Below are positions 1 to 8,027 of a stretch of 20,476 nt of DNA, piece after piece. The stretch is taken from NCBI GenBank assembly GCA_902373525.1, contig CABKMN010000042.1, positions 1-20,476 on the forward strand, read 5' to 3'. The notes beneath the pieces are model-generated. The model worked only from the letters and a program-made list of their open reading frames with translations, had not been told where the DNA came from and made no database searches. The stretch is from an uncultured Bilophila sp. Its GTDB lineage: Bacteria > Desulfobacterota > Desulfovibrionia > Desulfovibrionales > Desulfovibrionaceae. Within the stretch, counting starts at the first letter, position 1. The number at the start of each line of letters is the position of its first letter. The translations under genes were made by a program, and so were the position numbers.

Positions 1-5
1 GGGTT

Positions 6-60
6 TGGGGAAGGGGAGGAGAAAGCTTTTCTTCAGAAAAGTTTCTCCTCCCCTTTCCCA
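6..60 (-). terminator. Long hairpin after the GNAT gene (repeat family member)
   Basis: A nearly perfect inverted repeat of about 25 bp per arm (purine-rich GGGGAAGGGGAGGAG against CTCCTCCCCTTTCCC) encloses a TTCA loop in the core TTTTCTTCAGAAAA. It starts 5 bases after the acetyltransferase stop, so it probably ends that transcript or protects its 3' end. There is no long U-tract directly after the stem, so classic intrinsic termination is not certain. Similar hairpins occur at 1199, 5216, 7773 and 20439. Confidence 0.6.
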
Positions 61-65
61 ATTTT

Positions 66-626
66 TTATTCCCAAAAATCTCTGGGCATCCTGTACAGCA
101 CATGCCGGTGGAGCGGGTGATCGGGGGGGAGAGCGGGATGATCGAAGTCCTCGGCGGGGTTGCGGAGCATGCCGAGACGCTGCATGAGGCGCTGCGAGGG
201 GATGTTGGTTACGGTCGTGAAGGCTACGACTTCGGGGAGCTTCAGGGTGTTGAAGGCGTGATCCAGCACGCGGCGGGCGGCCTCGAAGGCATACCCCCTG
301 CCCCAGAAGTCGGGGAGAAAACGCCAGCCGATTTCCACGCACGGCGCGAACGGCGCGTCGAAGGCCACCCGGCCAAGGCCGGTGAACCCGGCGAACGCGC
401 CCGTGGCCTTGTGTTCCACGGCCCAGAACGTAAAGCCGTGTTCCGCCTGATGCGCCTGAATCCGGGCCAGAAGGGCGTCGCTCCGGGCTTCGGAGAGCGG
501 GGACGGGAAAAAGGCCATGACGCGGGGATCGGCGTTCATACGGCGAAAGGCGGCGCGATCCGCCTCGTCCCACGAACGGATGACGAGCCTGTCCGTTTCG
601 AGCCGGAACGTCGGGACGCCGCTCAT
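66..626 (-). CDS. GNAT-family N-acetyltransferase (RimJ/RimL-like)
   Basis: Predicted 186-residue acetyl-CoA-dependent acetyltransferase. The start FRLETDRLVIRSWDEAD is the usual opening beta strand of the RimJ/RimL subgroup. The acetyl-CoA loop lies near residues 108-116 (FWGRGYAFE), followed by the helix EAARRVLDHAF, and a late motif N-x-P-S-Q-R-L-M-Q-R-LGM (141-153) is typical of the group. The substrate could be a ribosomal protein N-terminus, another amine or a small molecule; the sequence does not decide. The ATG overlaps the stop of the upstream PPOX gene as ATGA, so the two are almost certainly translationally coupled. A long hairpin follows the TAA. Confidence 0.85.
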   Translation of the reverse strand: MSGVPTFRLETDRLVIRSWDEADRAAFRRMNADPRVMAFFPSPLSEARSDALLARIQAHQAEHGFTFWAVEHKATGAFAGFTGLGRVAFDAPFAPCVEIGWRFLPDFWGRGYAFEAARRVLDHAFNTLKLPEVVAFTTVTNIPSQRLMQRLGMLRNPAEDFDHPALPPDHPLHRHVLYRMPRDFWE

Positions 627-1096
627 GCCTTGAGCGCTTCCTGCTCGCCGGGCGCGTGCTTGCCCATGAGCGAATCGATGTCGATGCGGATGACGGCGAC
701 CCGGTGGAGCATCGAATCCGGCGCGGGACGCGGGCACAGCGACTTGTAGCGTACGGTGATGGCGTCCAGCGCGGCGCGTTTTTCCTCGAGGTCCTCGACG
801 ATGACCGCCGTTCCCGTGCCGTAGACGCTGCGGAAGGTGGTCGTCGCCTTTTCGCGGAGAATATGGACGTCCACATAGGCCGTGAACCCGACGCGCGGGT
901 TTTGGCGCAGCAGGTCCAGCTTGCGCCCCGTGAGCGCCGTGTGGATGTATAGCGAATCGCCCATCAGCACATAGTTTACGGGGATCACATACGGCGCGTT
1001 GCCGTTGTTGTTCATCGCCAGCGTCATGTCCTCGGCGTCGTTCAGCACGCCTTCGAGGAACTCCCTGTCGCTGCGGAATCTGTCTTGTCTTCCCAT
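623..1096 (-). CDS. PPOX-class FMN-binding protein, NimA-like
   Basis: 157-residue protein of the pyridoxamine 5'-phosphate oxidase-like split-barrel fold, closest in style to the NimA/COG3467 flavin-binding group. Visible hallmarks are N-x-PYVIPVNYV (33-43), LYIHTALTGRKLDLL (49-63) and NPRVGFTAYVD (66-76), the strands and helix that hold FMN in this family. The enzyme could be a flavin-dependent reductase or oxidase acting in the cytoplasm; NimA relatives reduce nitroimidazoles, but that role is not shown here. I chose ATG at 1096 because GGAGGAA sits 3-9 bases upstream; a TTG at 1108 lies inside that ribosome binding site. The gene is coupled to the downstream GNAT gene by an ATGA overlap. 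Confidence 0.85.
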   Translation of the reverse strand: MGRQDRFRSDREFLEGVLNDAEDMTLAMNNNGNAPYVIPVNYVLMGDSLYIHTALTGRKLDLLRQNPRVGFTAYVDVHILREKATTTFRSVYGTGTAVIVEDLEEKRAALDAITVRYKSLCPRPAPDSMLHRVAVIRIDIDSLMGKHAPGEQEALKA

Positions 1097-1147
1097 TGTT
1101 TCCTCCAATCAAAACAGCGCCGGGAAGGCTGGGGAGAGGGATTCGGT

Positions 1148-1223
1148 GAGGCCGGTTTTCGGGCGTTGCGGGATAGGCGCGGGCCGCTCCGGCGGGGGTG
1201 GGGAAGAGGAGGCCGGTTTTCGG
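1148..1223. repeat. 15-bp direct repeat, 61 bp apart
   Basis: GAGGCCGGTTTTCGG occurs at 1148-1162 and exactly again at 1209-1223, each preceded by a GGGGA/GAGG-rich stretch. The second copy forms part of the hairpin at 1199-1244, so the first looks like a decayed or duplicated half of the same element. It lies in the 159-base gap between pepA and the PPOX gene, which must also hold the PPOX/GNAT promoter; I see no convincing -35/-10 pair there. Confidence 0.55.
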
Positions 1224-1244
1224 AAAAAGACCTCCTTTTCCCCA
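1199..1244 (-). terminator. Hairpin after pepA (repeat family member)
   Basis: Arms at 1199-1212 and 1231-1244 pair 13 of 14 bases (on the minus strand TGGGGAAAAGGAGG with CCTCCTCTTCCCCA), around an 18-base loop that can form a further short stem. It begins 11 bases beyond the pepA stop, so a transcript-end role is likely. The U-run (TTTTT) lies inside the hairpin and not after it. Confidence 0.55.
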
Positions 1245-1255
1245 AAGCCTTTTCG

Positions 1256-2764
1256 CTAGCAGTTCCCGGCCAGTTCGATCAGCGTGCGGACGGCGAAGCC
1301 GGTGCCGCCCGCCGGGCAGTTGGGAACGGCGCGGGTGACGAAGCCGGGACCGGCAATGTCGAGGTGCGCCCAGCCGCCGTCGAAGGTGATGAACTGCTTG
1401 AGGAATACGGCGGCGCTGGAGGCTCCGCCCGAGCGGGTCCCCGCGTTGGCGAAGTCGGCGGTTTCGCTCTTGAGCAGATCGAAATAGCGGTCCCAGAGGG
1501 GCAGGGGCCAGTAGGGTTCGCCCACGACGTCGCCGAGGTCCTTGATGCGCTGGGCGAGGGTGGCGTCCTGACAGAACAGGCCCGCCACGTCGTCCCCGAG
1601 GGCCACGACGCACGCGCCGGTGAGGGTCGCCACGTCCACGATCAGGGACGGGTTCCAGCGCTGCTGGGCGTAGGTCAGGGCGTCGCAGAGCACGAGGCGG
1701 CCTTCGGCGTCGGTGTTGACGATTTCCACGGTCTTGCCGCTGAGCGTCTTCACCACGTCGCCGGGGCGCGTGGCGCGGGCGTCGGGCATGTTTTCGGCGC
1801 AGGCCATGAGGCCGATGACGCGGCGGGGCGTTTCAAGCTGCCCGAGGGCTTCGAAGAGACCCATGACGGCGGCCGCGCCGCCCATGTCGCCCTTCATTTC
1901 CCACATGCCGGCGGCGGGCTTGATGCAGATGCCGCCGCTGTCGAAGGTGATGCCTTTGCCCACCACGACGAGCGGAGCCTCGTCCGCGTGCCCGGCGGGC
2001 GCGTGTTCGAGGATGATCAGGCGCGGATCGTTGACGGAACCGGCGGCGACGGCGGCGAACGCGCCCATGCCGAGAGAAACGATGTCCTCGCGTTCGAGCA
2101 CTTCGCAGTTCATGTCATGGCGACGGGCCAGCTTGCGGGCTTCCTCGGCCATGTCTTCGGGCGTCAGGCTGTTGGCGGGGGTGTTGGCGAGATTGCGGGC
2201 GAGGATGACGGCCTCGGCGTGGCTTTCGCCGCGACGGGCGGCGAGGCGGGGGAAGTCCGGCACGGCGGCGTCGCAGAACAGCAGGGCCAGCCAGCGCGGA
2301 TCGGCGTCTTCGGGCTCCTTGGACTTGAAGGCCTTGTTGCGCCACAGGCCGAGCATGGCGGCGCAGACGATCTCTTCGATGGTGCGTTCCACGTCGGCGT
2401 TGAAGCGGGCCAGCGAGGAGACGGGCACGGCCAGCGTGTCCACGCCGAGCTCGCGGCAGCGGACGGCGGCGGCCCCGGCGGCCTTGCGGAGTTCCTCAAG
2501 CGTTTCCGGGAAGGTCAGCGCCCCCAGCTTGCCGAGGCCGACGACCACGGCGCGGGAAAGCGGATGCGCGGGCGGGCCGTAGATGAGTCCCGTTTCGCCC
2601 TTCTTGCCGCGAAAGTCGCGCATGCCCGGCGCGATGGTCAGCCACGGCGCGGCCTCCAGCAGTTCGGGACAGGCCTTTTCCAGTTTCTCGCCTTCGGACA
2701 GGAACACGATCACCGCGCCCGCCGACCAGTTCTCCGGCCCTCCGGCCTGAAAACGCAATTCCAT
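1256..2764 (-). CDS. pepA: Leucyl aminopeptidase (M17 family)
   Basis: 502-residue cytosolic aminopeptidase that releases N-terminal residues from peptides, using two metal ions. The C-terminal catalytic domain carries the M17 signature NTDAEGRL (350-357). Metal ligands are K270, D275, D293, D352 and E354, and the catalytic K282 and R356 are in place (VGKGITFDSGG and ICIKP blocks). The N-terminal domain (about 1-180) is variable, as is normal. The length is usual for PepA. ATG at 2764 is preceded by AAAGGAG at good spacing. The gene stands alone, with hairpins on both sides. It could recycle peptides made by the Lon and ClpXP proteases encoded nearby. In E. coli PepA also binds DNA, which cannot be judged here. 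Confidence 0.95.
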   Translation of the reverse strand: MELRFQAGGPENWSAGAVIVFLSEGEKLEKACPELLEAAPWLTIAPGMRDFRGKKGETGLIYGPPAHPLSRAVVVGLGKLGALTFPETLEELRKAAGAAAVRCRELGVDTLAVPVSSLARFNADVERTIEEIVCAAMLGLWRNKAFKSKEPEDADPRWLALLFCDAAVPDFPRLAARRGESHAEAVILARNLANTPANSLTPEDMAEEARKLARRHDMNCEVLEREDIVSLGMGAFAAVAAGSVNDPRLIILEHAPAGHADEAPLVVVGKGITFDSGGICIKPAAGMWEMKGDMGGAAAVMGLFEALGQLETPRRVIGLMACAENMPDARATRPGDVVKTLSGKTVEIVNTDAEGRLVLCDALTYAQQRWNPSLIVDVATLTGACVVALGDDVAGLFCQDATLAQRIKDLGDVVGEPYWPLPLWDRYFDLLKSETADFANAGTRSGGASSAAVFLKQFITFDGGWAHLDIAGPGFVTRAVPNCPAGGTGFAVRTLIELAGNC

Positions 2765-2792
2765 GTTGAGTACTCCTTTGGGAACGGACGTC

Positions 2793-2829
2793 GGGGAAGG
2801 GGCCCTTCATGGAGAAGGGGGCTTTCCCC
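2793..2829. repeat. Hairpin in the pepA leader
   Basis: GGGGAAGGGGCCCTTC, four loop bases, then an arm ending GGGGGCTTTCCCC: an imperfect stem with internal mismatches, starting 29 bases upstream of the pepA ATG. Its composition matches the other purine/pyrimidine-armed hairpins of this window, but the TTCAGAA loop core is absent. If transcription starts upstream, it would fold in the 5' untranslated region. Confidence 0.45.
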
Positions 2830-2869
2830 TCGACGCCGCGGCGCGGATTGCGCCCGTTCCGCTTGTTTT

Positions 2870-2900
2870 CCGGGATGTTCCCGGACTGTTTTTTTGTCAA
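2870..2900 (-). promoter_or_regulatory. Candidate pepA control region: TTGACA plus palindrome
   Basis: On the minus strand a perfect TTGACA (2895-2900) is followed by the 15-bp palindrome CCGGGAACATCCCGG (2870-2884), which would cover the spacer and -10 position. No good -10 hexamer lies 16-18 bases away. On the plus strand the same bases read as a GC-rich stem followed a few bases later by T7, which resembles a terminator pointing away from pepA. Either a repressor-controlled promoter or a terminator for antisense transcripts is possible. Confidence 0.3.
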
Positions 2901-2921
2901 AACGGAGACGGCCCGCGTTTC

Positions 2922-3043
2922 CGCTTCTCGTGCGCGCGACGGCGCATGTAACTTTTATCTTCTAACCCGCCTACACGGCCCGCTTTTCGTGTGCGCGACG
3001 GCGCATGAATTGAGCATTGGACCCCTTCTCCTGCGCGCGACGG
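2922..3043. repeat. Partial tandem of a 59-bp intergenic repeat (copy 1)
   Basis: A unit starting CGCTTCTCGTGCGCGCGACG (2922-2980) begins again at 2981 as CGCTTTTCGTGTGCGCGACG and is kept to GCGCATG at 3007. A third, weaker copy of the first 20 bases (CTTCTCCTGCGCGCGACGGG) starts near 3024. The unit holds a small hairpin (GTGCGC with GCGCAT) and an AT-rich core, GAAGATAAAAGTTACATG on the minus strand. The first unit plus the start of the next is repeated almost exactly, inverted, at 12913-12980. This repeat fills much of the 311-base gap between the response regulator gene and pepA. Confidence 0.75.
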
Positions 3044-3075
3044 GACGTCGGAGTGCGCCGCCGAAACGCGGACGG

Positions 3076-4482
3076 TTACTCCGAAGAAATCCCGTAGCCT
3101 TTCAGTTTGCGGTGCAGGTAGCTGCGCTCAAGACCGATGGTTTCGGCAAGGCGCGTGATGTTGCCGCCGCACTCGTGGAGTTTGGCCTCCAGATAGCGGG
3201 CCTCGAACACGGCGCGGGCCTTCTTGAAGTCGAGATCGGGATCGAGGACCGTGGATTCCGGCAGGAAGGAGGATTCGCAGGCGGCGGACGCCGCTTCTCC
3301 GGCGGACTGTTCCGCTTGGGCGGACAGGGCCATTTCCGGCGGCAGGTCCACCGGAAGGACGTTTCTGCCGCCGTAGAGGATCACCATGCGTTCCGAGAAG
3401 TTACGAAGTTCGCGCACGTTTCCGGGCCACGGATAGCGGTTCAGGCGGTCGAGCGTTTCCGGCACATAGACCGGCGGCTTGCAGCCGTGTACGCGGCAGA
3501 GCTGTTCCGTGAACGCCGACAGCAGCAATTCGATGTCGCCGCCGCGTTCGCGCAGAGGCGGGAGGTGCAGCGGCACGACCCGGAGCCGGTAATAGAGGTC
3601 TTCGCGGAACGTCCCGGCGGCGATGGCCTCCTCCAGATTCTTGTTCGTCGCGGCGATGACGCGCACGTCCACCTTGATGGTGCGGGTGCCGCCCACGCGC
3701 TCGAAGGACTGCTCCTGAAGGATGCGCAGGATTTTGGCCTGCGTCTTCAGGCTCATGTCTCCGATCTCGTCGAGGAACAGGGTGCCGTTGTTCGCCATTT
3801 CGAAGCGTCCGGGCCGGGCCTGATCCGCGCTGGTGAACGCGCCCTTTTCGTGCCCGAAGAGTTCGCTTTCGATGAGTTCCTCGGGGATGGCGGCGCAGTT
3901 CACGGCGATCATCGGGGCACCGGCCCGTTTGCTCCCGGCGTGCAGGGCGCGGGCGGCGAGTTCCTTGCCGGTGCCGTTTTCGCCGGTAAGCAGGACCCAC
4001 ACGTCCGTGGGCGCGACGCGGGCCAGCAGTTCCCGGAACTTGAGCATGACCGGAGACTGCCCGAGGAGTTCGTCGTGCTCGGGAAGGGCGGTGCGCAGCA
4101 CCTGATTTTCGCGGCGCAGGGACCCCGCCTCAAGGGCGCGGGCGGCGACGATGACCACCTTCTCCAGCGAAAGCGGCTTCTCGATGAAGTCGTAGGCCCC
4201 CTGCTGGATGGCGCTCACGGCGGTTTCGATGGTGCCGTGCCCGGAGATCATCACGACCGGCAGATCGGGATGGTTCGCCTTGAGCCGTGTCTGGGCGGTC
4301 AGGCCGTCCATGCCGGGCAGCCAGATGTCGAGGAACGCCAAATCCGGGCTTTCCGCATCCGCGACTTCCAGCCCTTCCTCGGCCGTAGCCGCTTCAAGCA
4401 CCTCATAGCCCTCGTCCTCCAGAATTCCCCGAAGGGAAAACCGGATGGGCTCCTCGTCGTCGATGATCAGAATGCGTGCCAT
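3076..4482 (-). CDS. NtrX-like sigma-54 response regulator
   Basis: 468 residues in the NtrC/NtrX order: receiver domain (1-120; acidic pocket D8/D9, phospho-acceptor D52, S80, K102), AAA+ domain (about 138-380; Walker A GENGTGKE 167-174, Walker B TLFLDE 234-239, R fingers near 292-312) and a Fis-type helix-turn-helix (about 425-465; LERSYLHRKLK resembles NtrX). It should activate sigma-54 RNA polymerase when phosphorylated by a histidine kinase, which is not in the window. Oddity: the sigma-54 contact loop reads GAFTSA (214-219) instead of GAFTGA, from an AGC codon. It lies 30 bases after gdx with no terminator between, so it is probably read from the same transcript; AAGGT precedes its ATG. 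Confidence 0.9.
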   Translation of the reverse strand: MARILIIDDEEPIRFSLRGILEDEGYEVLEAATAEEGLEVADAESPDLAFLDIWLPGMDGLTAQTRLKANHPDLPVVMISGHGTIETAVSAIQQGAYDFIEKPLSLEKVVIVAARALEAGSLRRENQVLRTALPEHDELLGQSPVMLKFRELLARVAPTDVWVLLTGENGTGKELAARALHAGSKRAGAPMIAVNCAAIPEELIESELFGHEKGAFTSADQARPGRFEMANNGTLFLDEIGDMSLKTQAKILRILQEQSFERVGGTRTIKVDVRVIAATNKNLEEAIAAGTFREDLYYRLRVVPLHLPPLRERGGDIELLLSAFTEQLCRVHGCKPPVYVPETLDRLNRYPWPGNVRELRNFSERMVILYGGRNVLPVDLPPEMALSAQAEQSAGEAASAACESSFLPESTVLDPDLDFKKARAVFEARYLEAKLHECGGNITRLAETIGLERSYLHRKLKGYGISSE

Positions 4483-4512
4483 ACCGCTACCTTGTGATCG
4501 TTCCGCATACCC

Positions 4513-4833
4513 TTACGCGTCGGAAAGCAGTTTCAGTCCGGCGATGCCGGCGAGGATCAGCCCGATGCACGCGAGGCGCGCCGGGGAGGCCGATTCCCCG
4601 AAAAGGATGATGCCGAGGAGCGCCGTGCCCACGGCCCCGATGCCCGTCCAGACCGCGTAGGCCGTACCGATGGGGAGGTGCTTCAAGGCCGTCGCCAGCA
4701 GGAAAAAGCTCAGGCTCATCAGAACCAGCGTCGCCACCGAAGGCCACAACCGCGTGAATCCGTGAGAACTTTTCAGACCGATGGCCCAGCCCACCTCAAA
4801 CAGTCCGGCCAGAACAAGCAAAAACCAGTGCAT
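4513..4833 (-). CDS. gdx: Guanidinium exporter Gdx (SugE subtype, SMR family)
   Basis: 106-residue inner-membrane protein with four hydrophobic helices (about 3-19, 29-50, 57-76, 84-103). It is an SMR transporter that works as a dual-topology dimer and exchanges guanidinium for protons. The essential membrane glutamate is E13 (LAGLFEVGWAIGLK), and the stretches HGFTRLWPS and GTAYAVWTGIGAVGTALLGI closely match E. coli SugE/Gdx rather than EmrE. A guanidine-II riboswitch immediately upstream independently supports guanidinium as the substrate. The ATG at 4833 follows GAGGTG. The NtrX-like regulator gene follows after 30 bases. Confidence 0.93.
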   Translation of the reverse strand: MHWFLLVLAGLFEVGWAIGLKSSHGFTRLWPSVATLVLMSLSFFLLATALKHLPIGTAYAVWTGIGAVGTALLGIILFGESASPARLACIGLILAGIAGLKLLSDA

Positions 4834-4837
4834 ACGT

Positions 4838-4902
4838 CACCTCGTAGTGCGGTTGTCGAGGCCGTCCCCGGTTCGTACGCCTCCGCAGGGCCGTCCCTGC
4901 GG
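4838..4902 (-). promoter_or_regulatory. Guanidine-II (mini-ykkC) riboswitch and gdx ribosome binding site
   Basis: On the minus strand an 8-bp stem, CCGCAGGG-ACGG-CCCTGCGG (4883-4902), is followed after 12 bases by a second stem, CGGGG-ACGG-CCTCG (4857-4870, one G-U pair). Two hairpins with ACGR loops flanked by GG and CC are the definition of the guanidine-II class, which binds one guanidinium per hairpin or loop pair. The ribosome binding site (4838-4843, GAGGTG) lies in CGAGG (4840-4844), which is exactly complementary to CCTCG, the 3' arm of the second stem. Inferred switch: without guanidine CCTCG masks the site; with guanidine the hairpin forms and gdx is translated. Confidence 0.88.
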
Positions 4903-4912
4903 CTTGGAAGAA

Positions 4913-4980
4913 GGGAAAGGGTACGGGCGAGCGTCGTAGAAAAAGCTCCTTTCCCGAACCCGCCGGTGCGGCCCGTACCC
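4913..4980. repeat. Interleaved inverted repeats upstream of the gdx riboswitch
   Basis: GGGAAAGG (4913-4920) matches CCTTTCCC (4948-4955), and GGGTACGGGC (4919-4928) matches GCCCGTACCC (4971-4980). The pairs interleave, so both cannot form as simple nested hairpins; they would be alternatives or a pseudoknot. The first pair looks like a decayed member of the long-hairpin family. The rest of the 444-base gap 4834-5277 holds the riboswitch and the lon hairpin; between about 4985 and 5215 I see nothing recognisable, though the gdx promoter should lie upstream of 4902. Confidence 0.5.
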
Positions 4981-5215
4981 CTCCCGCAAAACTTCGCCTG
5001 CCGGGGAGGGAACGGAGTCCCTTCGCATCTCGAATCAAGCACCGGAAATCAGAAATGCCGTTTTACCCCGTCGATGCCATCCTCTTGCCCTTGCCCTTAC
5101 ACACTCTCTCTTTGGGCGCGGTACCGGGAGACGCAGGCCAGAAAGGAAAGCCGCCGACGCCGCCCCCGTTCTCCATCGACCCCTCCGAACGTCTTGGGAA
5201 AAGGAGGGGTGAGGT

Positions 5216-5269
5216 TTGGAGAGGGGAGGGAACACCTTTCTTCAGAAAGGTGTTCCCTCCCCTCTCCAA
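5216..5269 (-). terminator. Perfect 25-bp hairpin after lon
   Basis: Arms 5216-5240 and 5245-5269 are exact reverse complements for 25 bases (outer part TTGGAGAGGGGAGGG, inner part AACACCTTTC) with a four-base loop TTCA (TGAA on the lon strand). It starts 8 bases past the lon stop. On the lon strand the preceding bases GAAGATTGGAG recur before the hairpin after queH. There is no U-tract after the stem. A terminator or 3'-end protector is likely; a perfect palindrome of this length could also be a mobile palindromic repeat. Confidence 0.7.
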
Positions 5270-5277
5270 TCTTCGCC

Positions 5278-7746
<2,469 letters not shown>

Positions 7747-7772
7747 GCTTGCTCCTTCATCTCGAAGTGGAA

Positions 7773-7829
7773 CCGGGGGAGGGGAGAAGGAACCCTTCTG
7801 AAGAAGGGCTTCCTTCTCCCCTCCCCCGG
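7773..7829. repeat. Long hairpin in the lon leader
   Basis: Arms of about 26 bp (GGGGGAGGGGAGAAGGAA with its complement, one bulged base) around a TGAA loop, core CCCTTCTGAAGAAGGG. It ends 26 bases before the lon ATG. Read on the strand that gives the TGAA loop it points opposite to lon, unlike the copies behind the GNAT gene, lon and queH. If lon is transcribed from the candidate promoter at 7858 this stem folds in its 5' untranslated region just before the ribosome binding site. Confidence 0.7.
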
Positions 7830-7857
7830 ACCCCCTCCTCTCATCTTCCTAAGACTT

Positions 7858-7885
7858 TTATGGCGGGCCTCGGTCCGGTTTCATA
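7858..7885 (-). promoter_or_regulatory. Candidate sigma-32-like promoter for lon
   Basis: On the minus strand TATGAAA, 13 bases, then CGCCATAA: compare the sigma-32 consensus CTTGAAA, 13-14 bases, CCCCATNT. Five of seven -35 bases and most of the -10 bases agree. Start of transcription would be near 7850, about 100 bases before the lon ATG. Lon belongs to the heat-shock regulon in many proteobacteria, which makes the match plausible but does not prove it. Confidence 0.4.
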
Positions 7886-7901
7886 TGTCGCGACGGGCCG
7901 C

Positions 7902-7916
7902 ACGAAAAATTTTCGT
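7902..7916. promoter_or_regulatory. 15-bp palindrome upstream of lon
   Basis: ACGAAAAATTTTCGT is a perfect odd-centred palindrome about 17 bases upstream of the candidate lon -35 box. It could be an operator or activator site. It is AT-rich against a GC-rich background, and the protein that might bind it is unknown. Confidence 0.35.
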
Positions 7917-7978
7917 ATCGTTAAGGGGAAACGCGGTTGCGTCTCCTCCCCCTCCGGGCGAAAGCCTTTGGAGAGGGT

Positions 7979-8013
7979 TGGGGGGGGAACCGAAGAAGGG
8001 GTTCCCTTCCCCC
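7979..8013 (-). terminator. Imperfect hairpin after clpX
   Basis: On the minus strand GGGGGAAGGGAACC pairs with GGTTCCCCCCCC across a short pyrimidine-rich loop, with a two-base mismatch. It begins about 15 bases after the clpX stop, the same placement as the hairpins behind lon, pepA and queH. It lacks a U-tract. Confidence 0.45.
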
Positions 8014-8027
8014 GCATTCTTCTTTTC

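Noticed and set aside
1096..1108. Upstream TTG start for the PPOX gene
   Set aside because: The TTG lies within the GGAGGAA ribosome binding site that serves the ATG at 1096.
2763..2951. 62-residue plus-strand frame ending in FSCARRRM inside repeat copy 1
   Set aside because: Starts opposite the pepA start, has no ribosome binding site and shares only the repeat-derived end with the frame near 12951.
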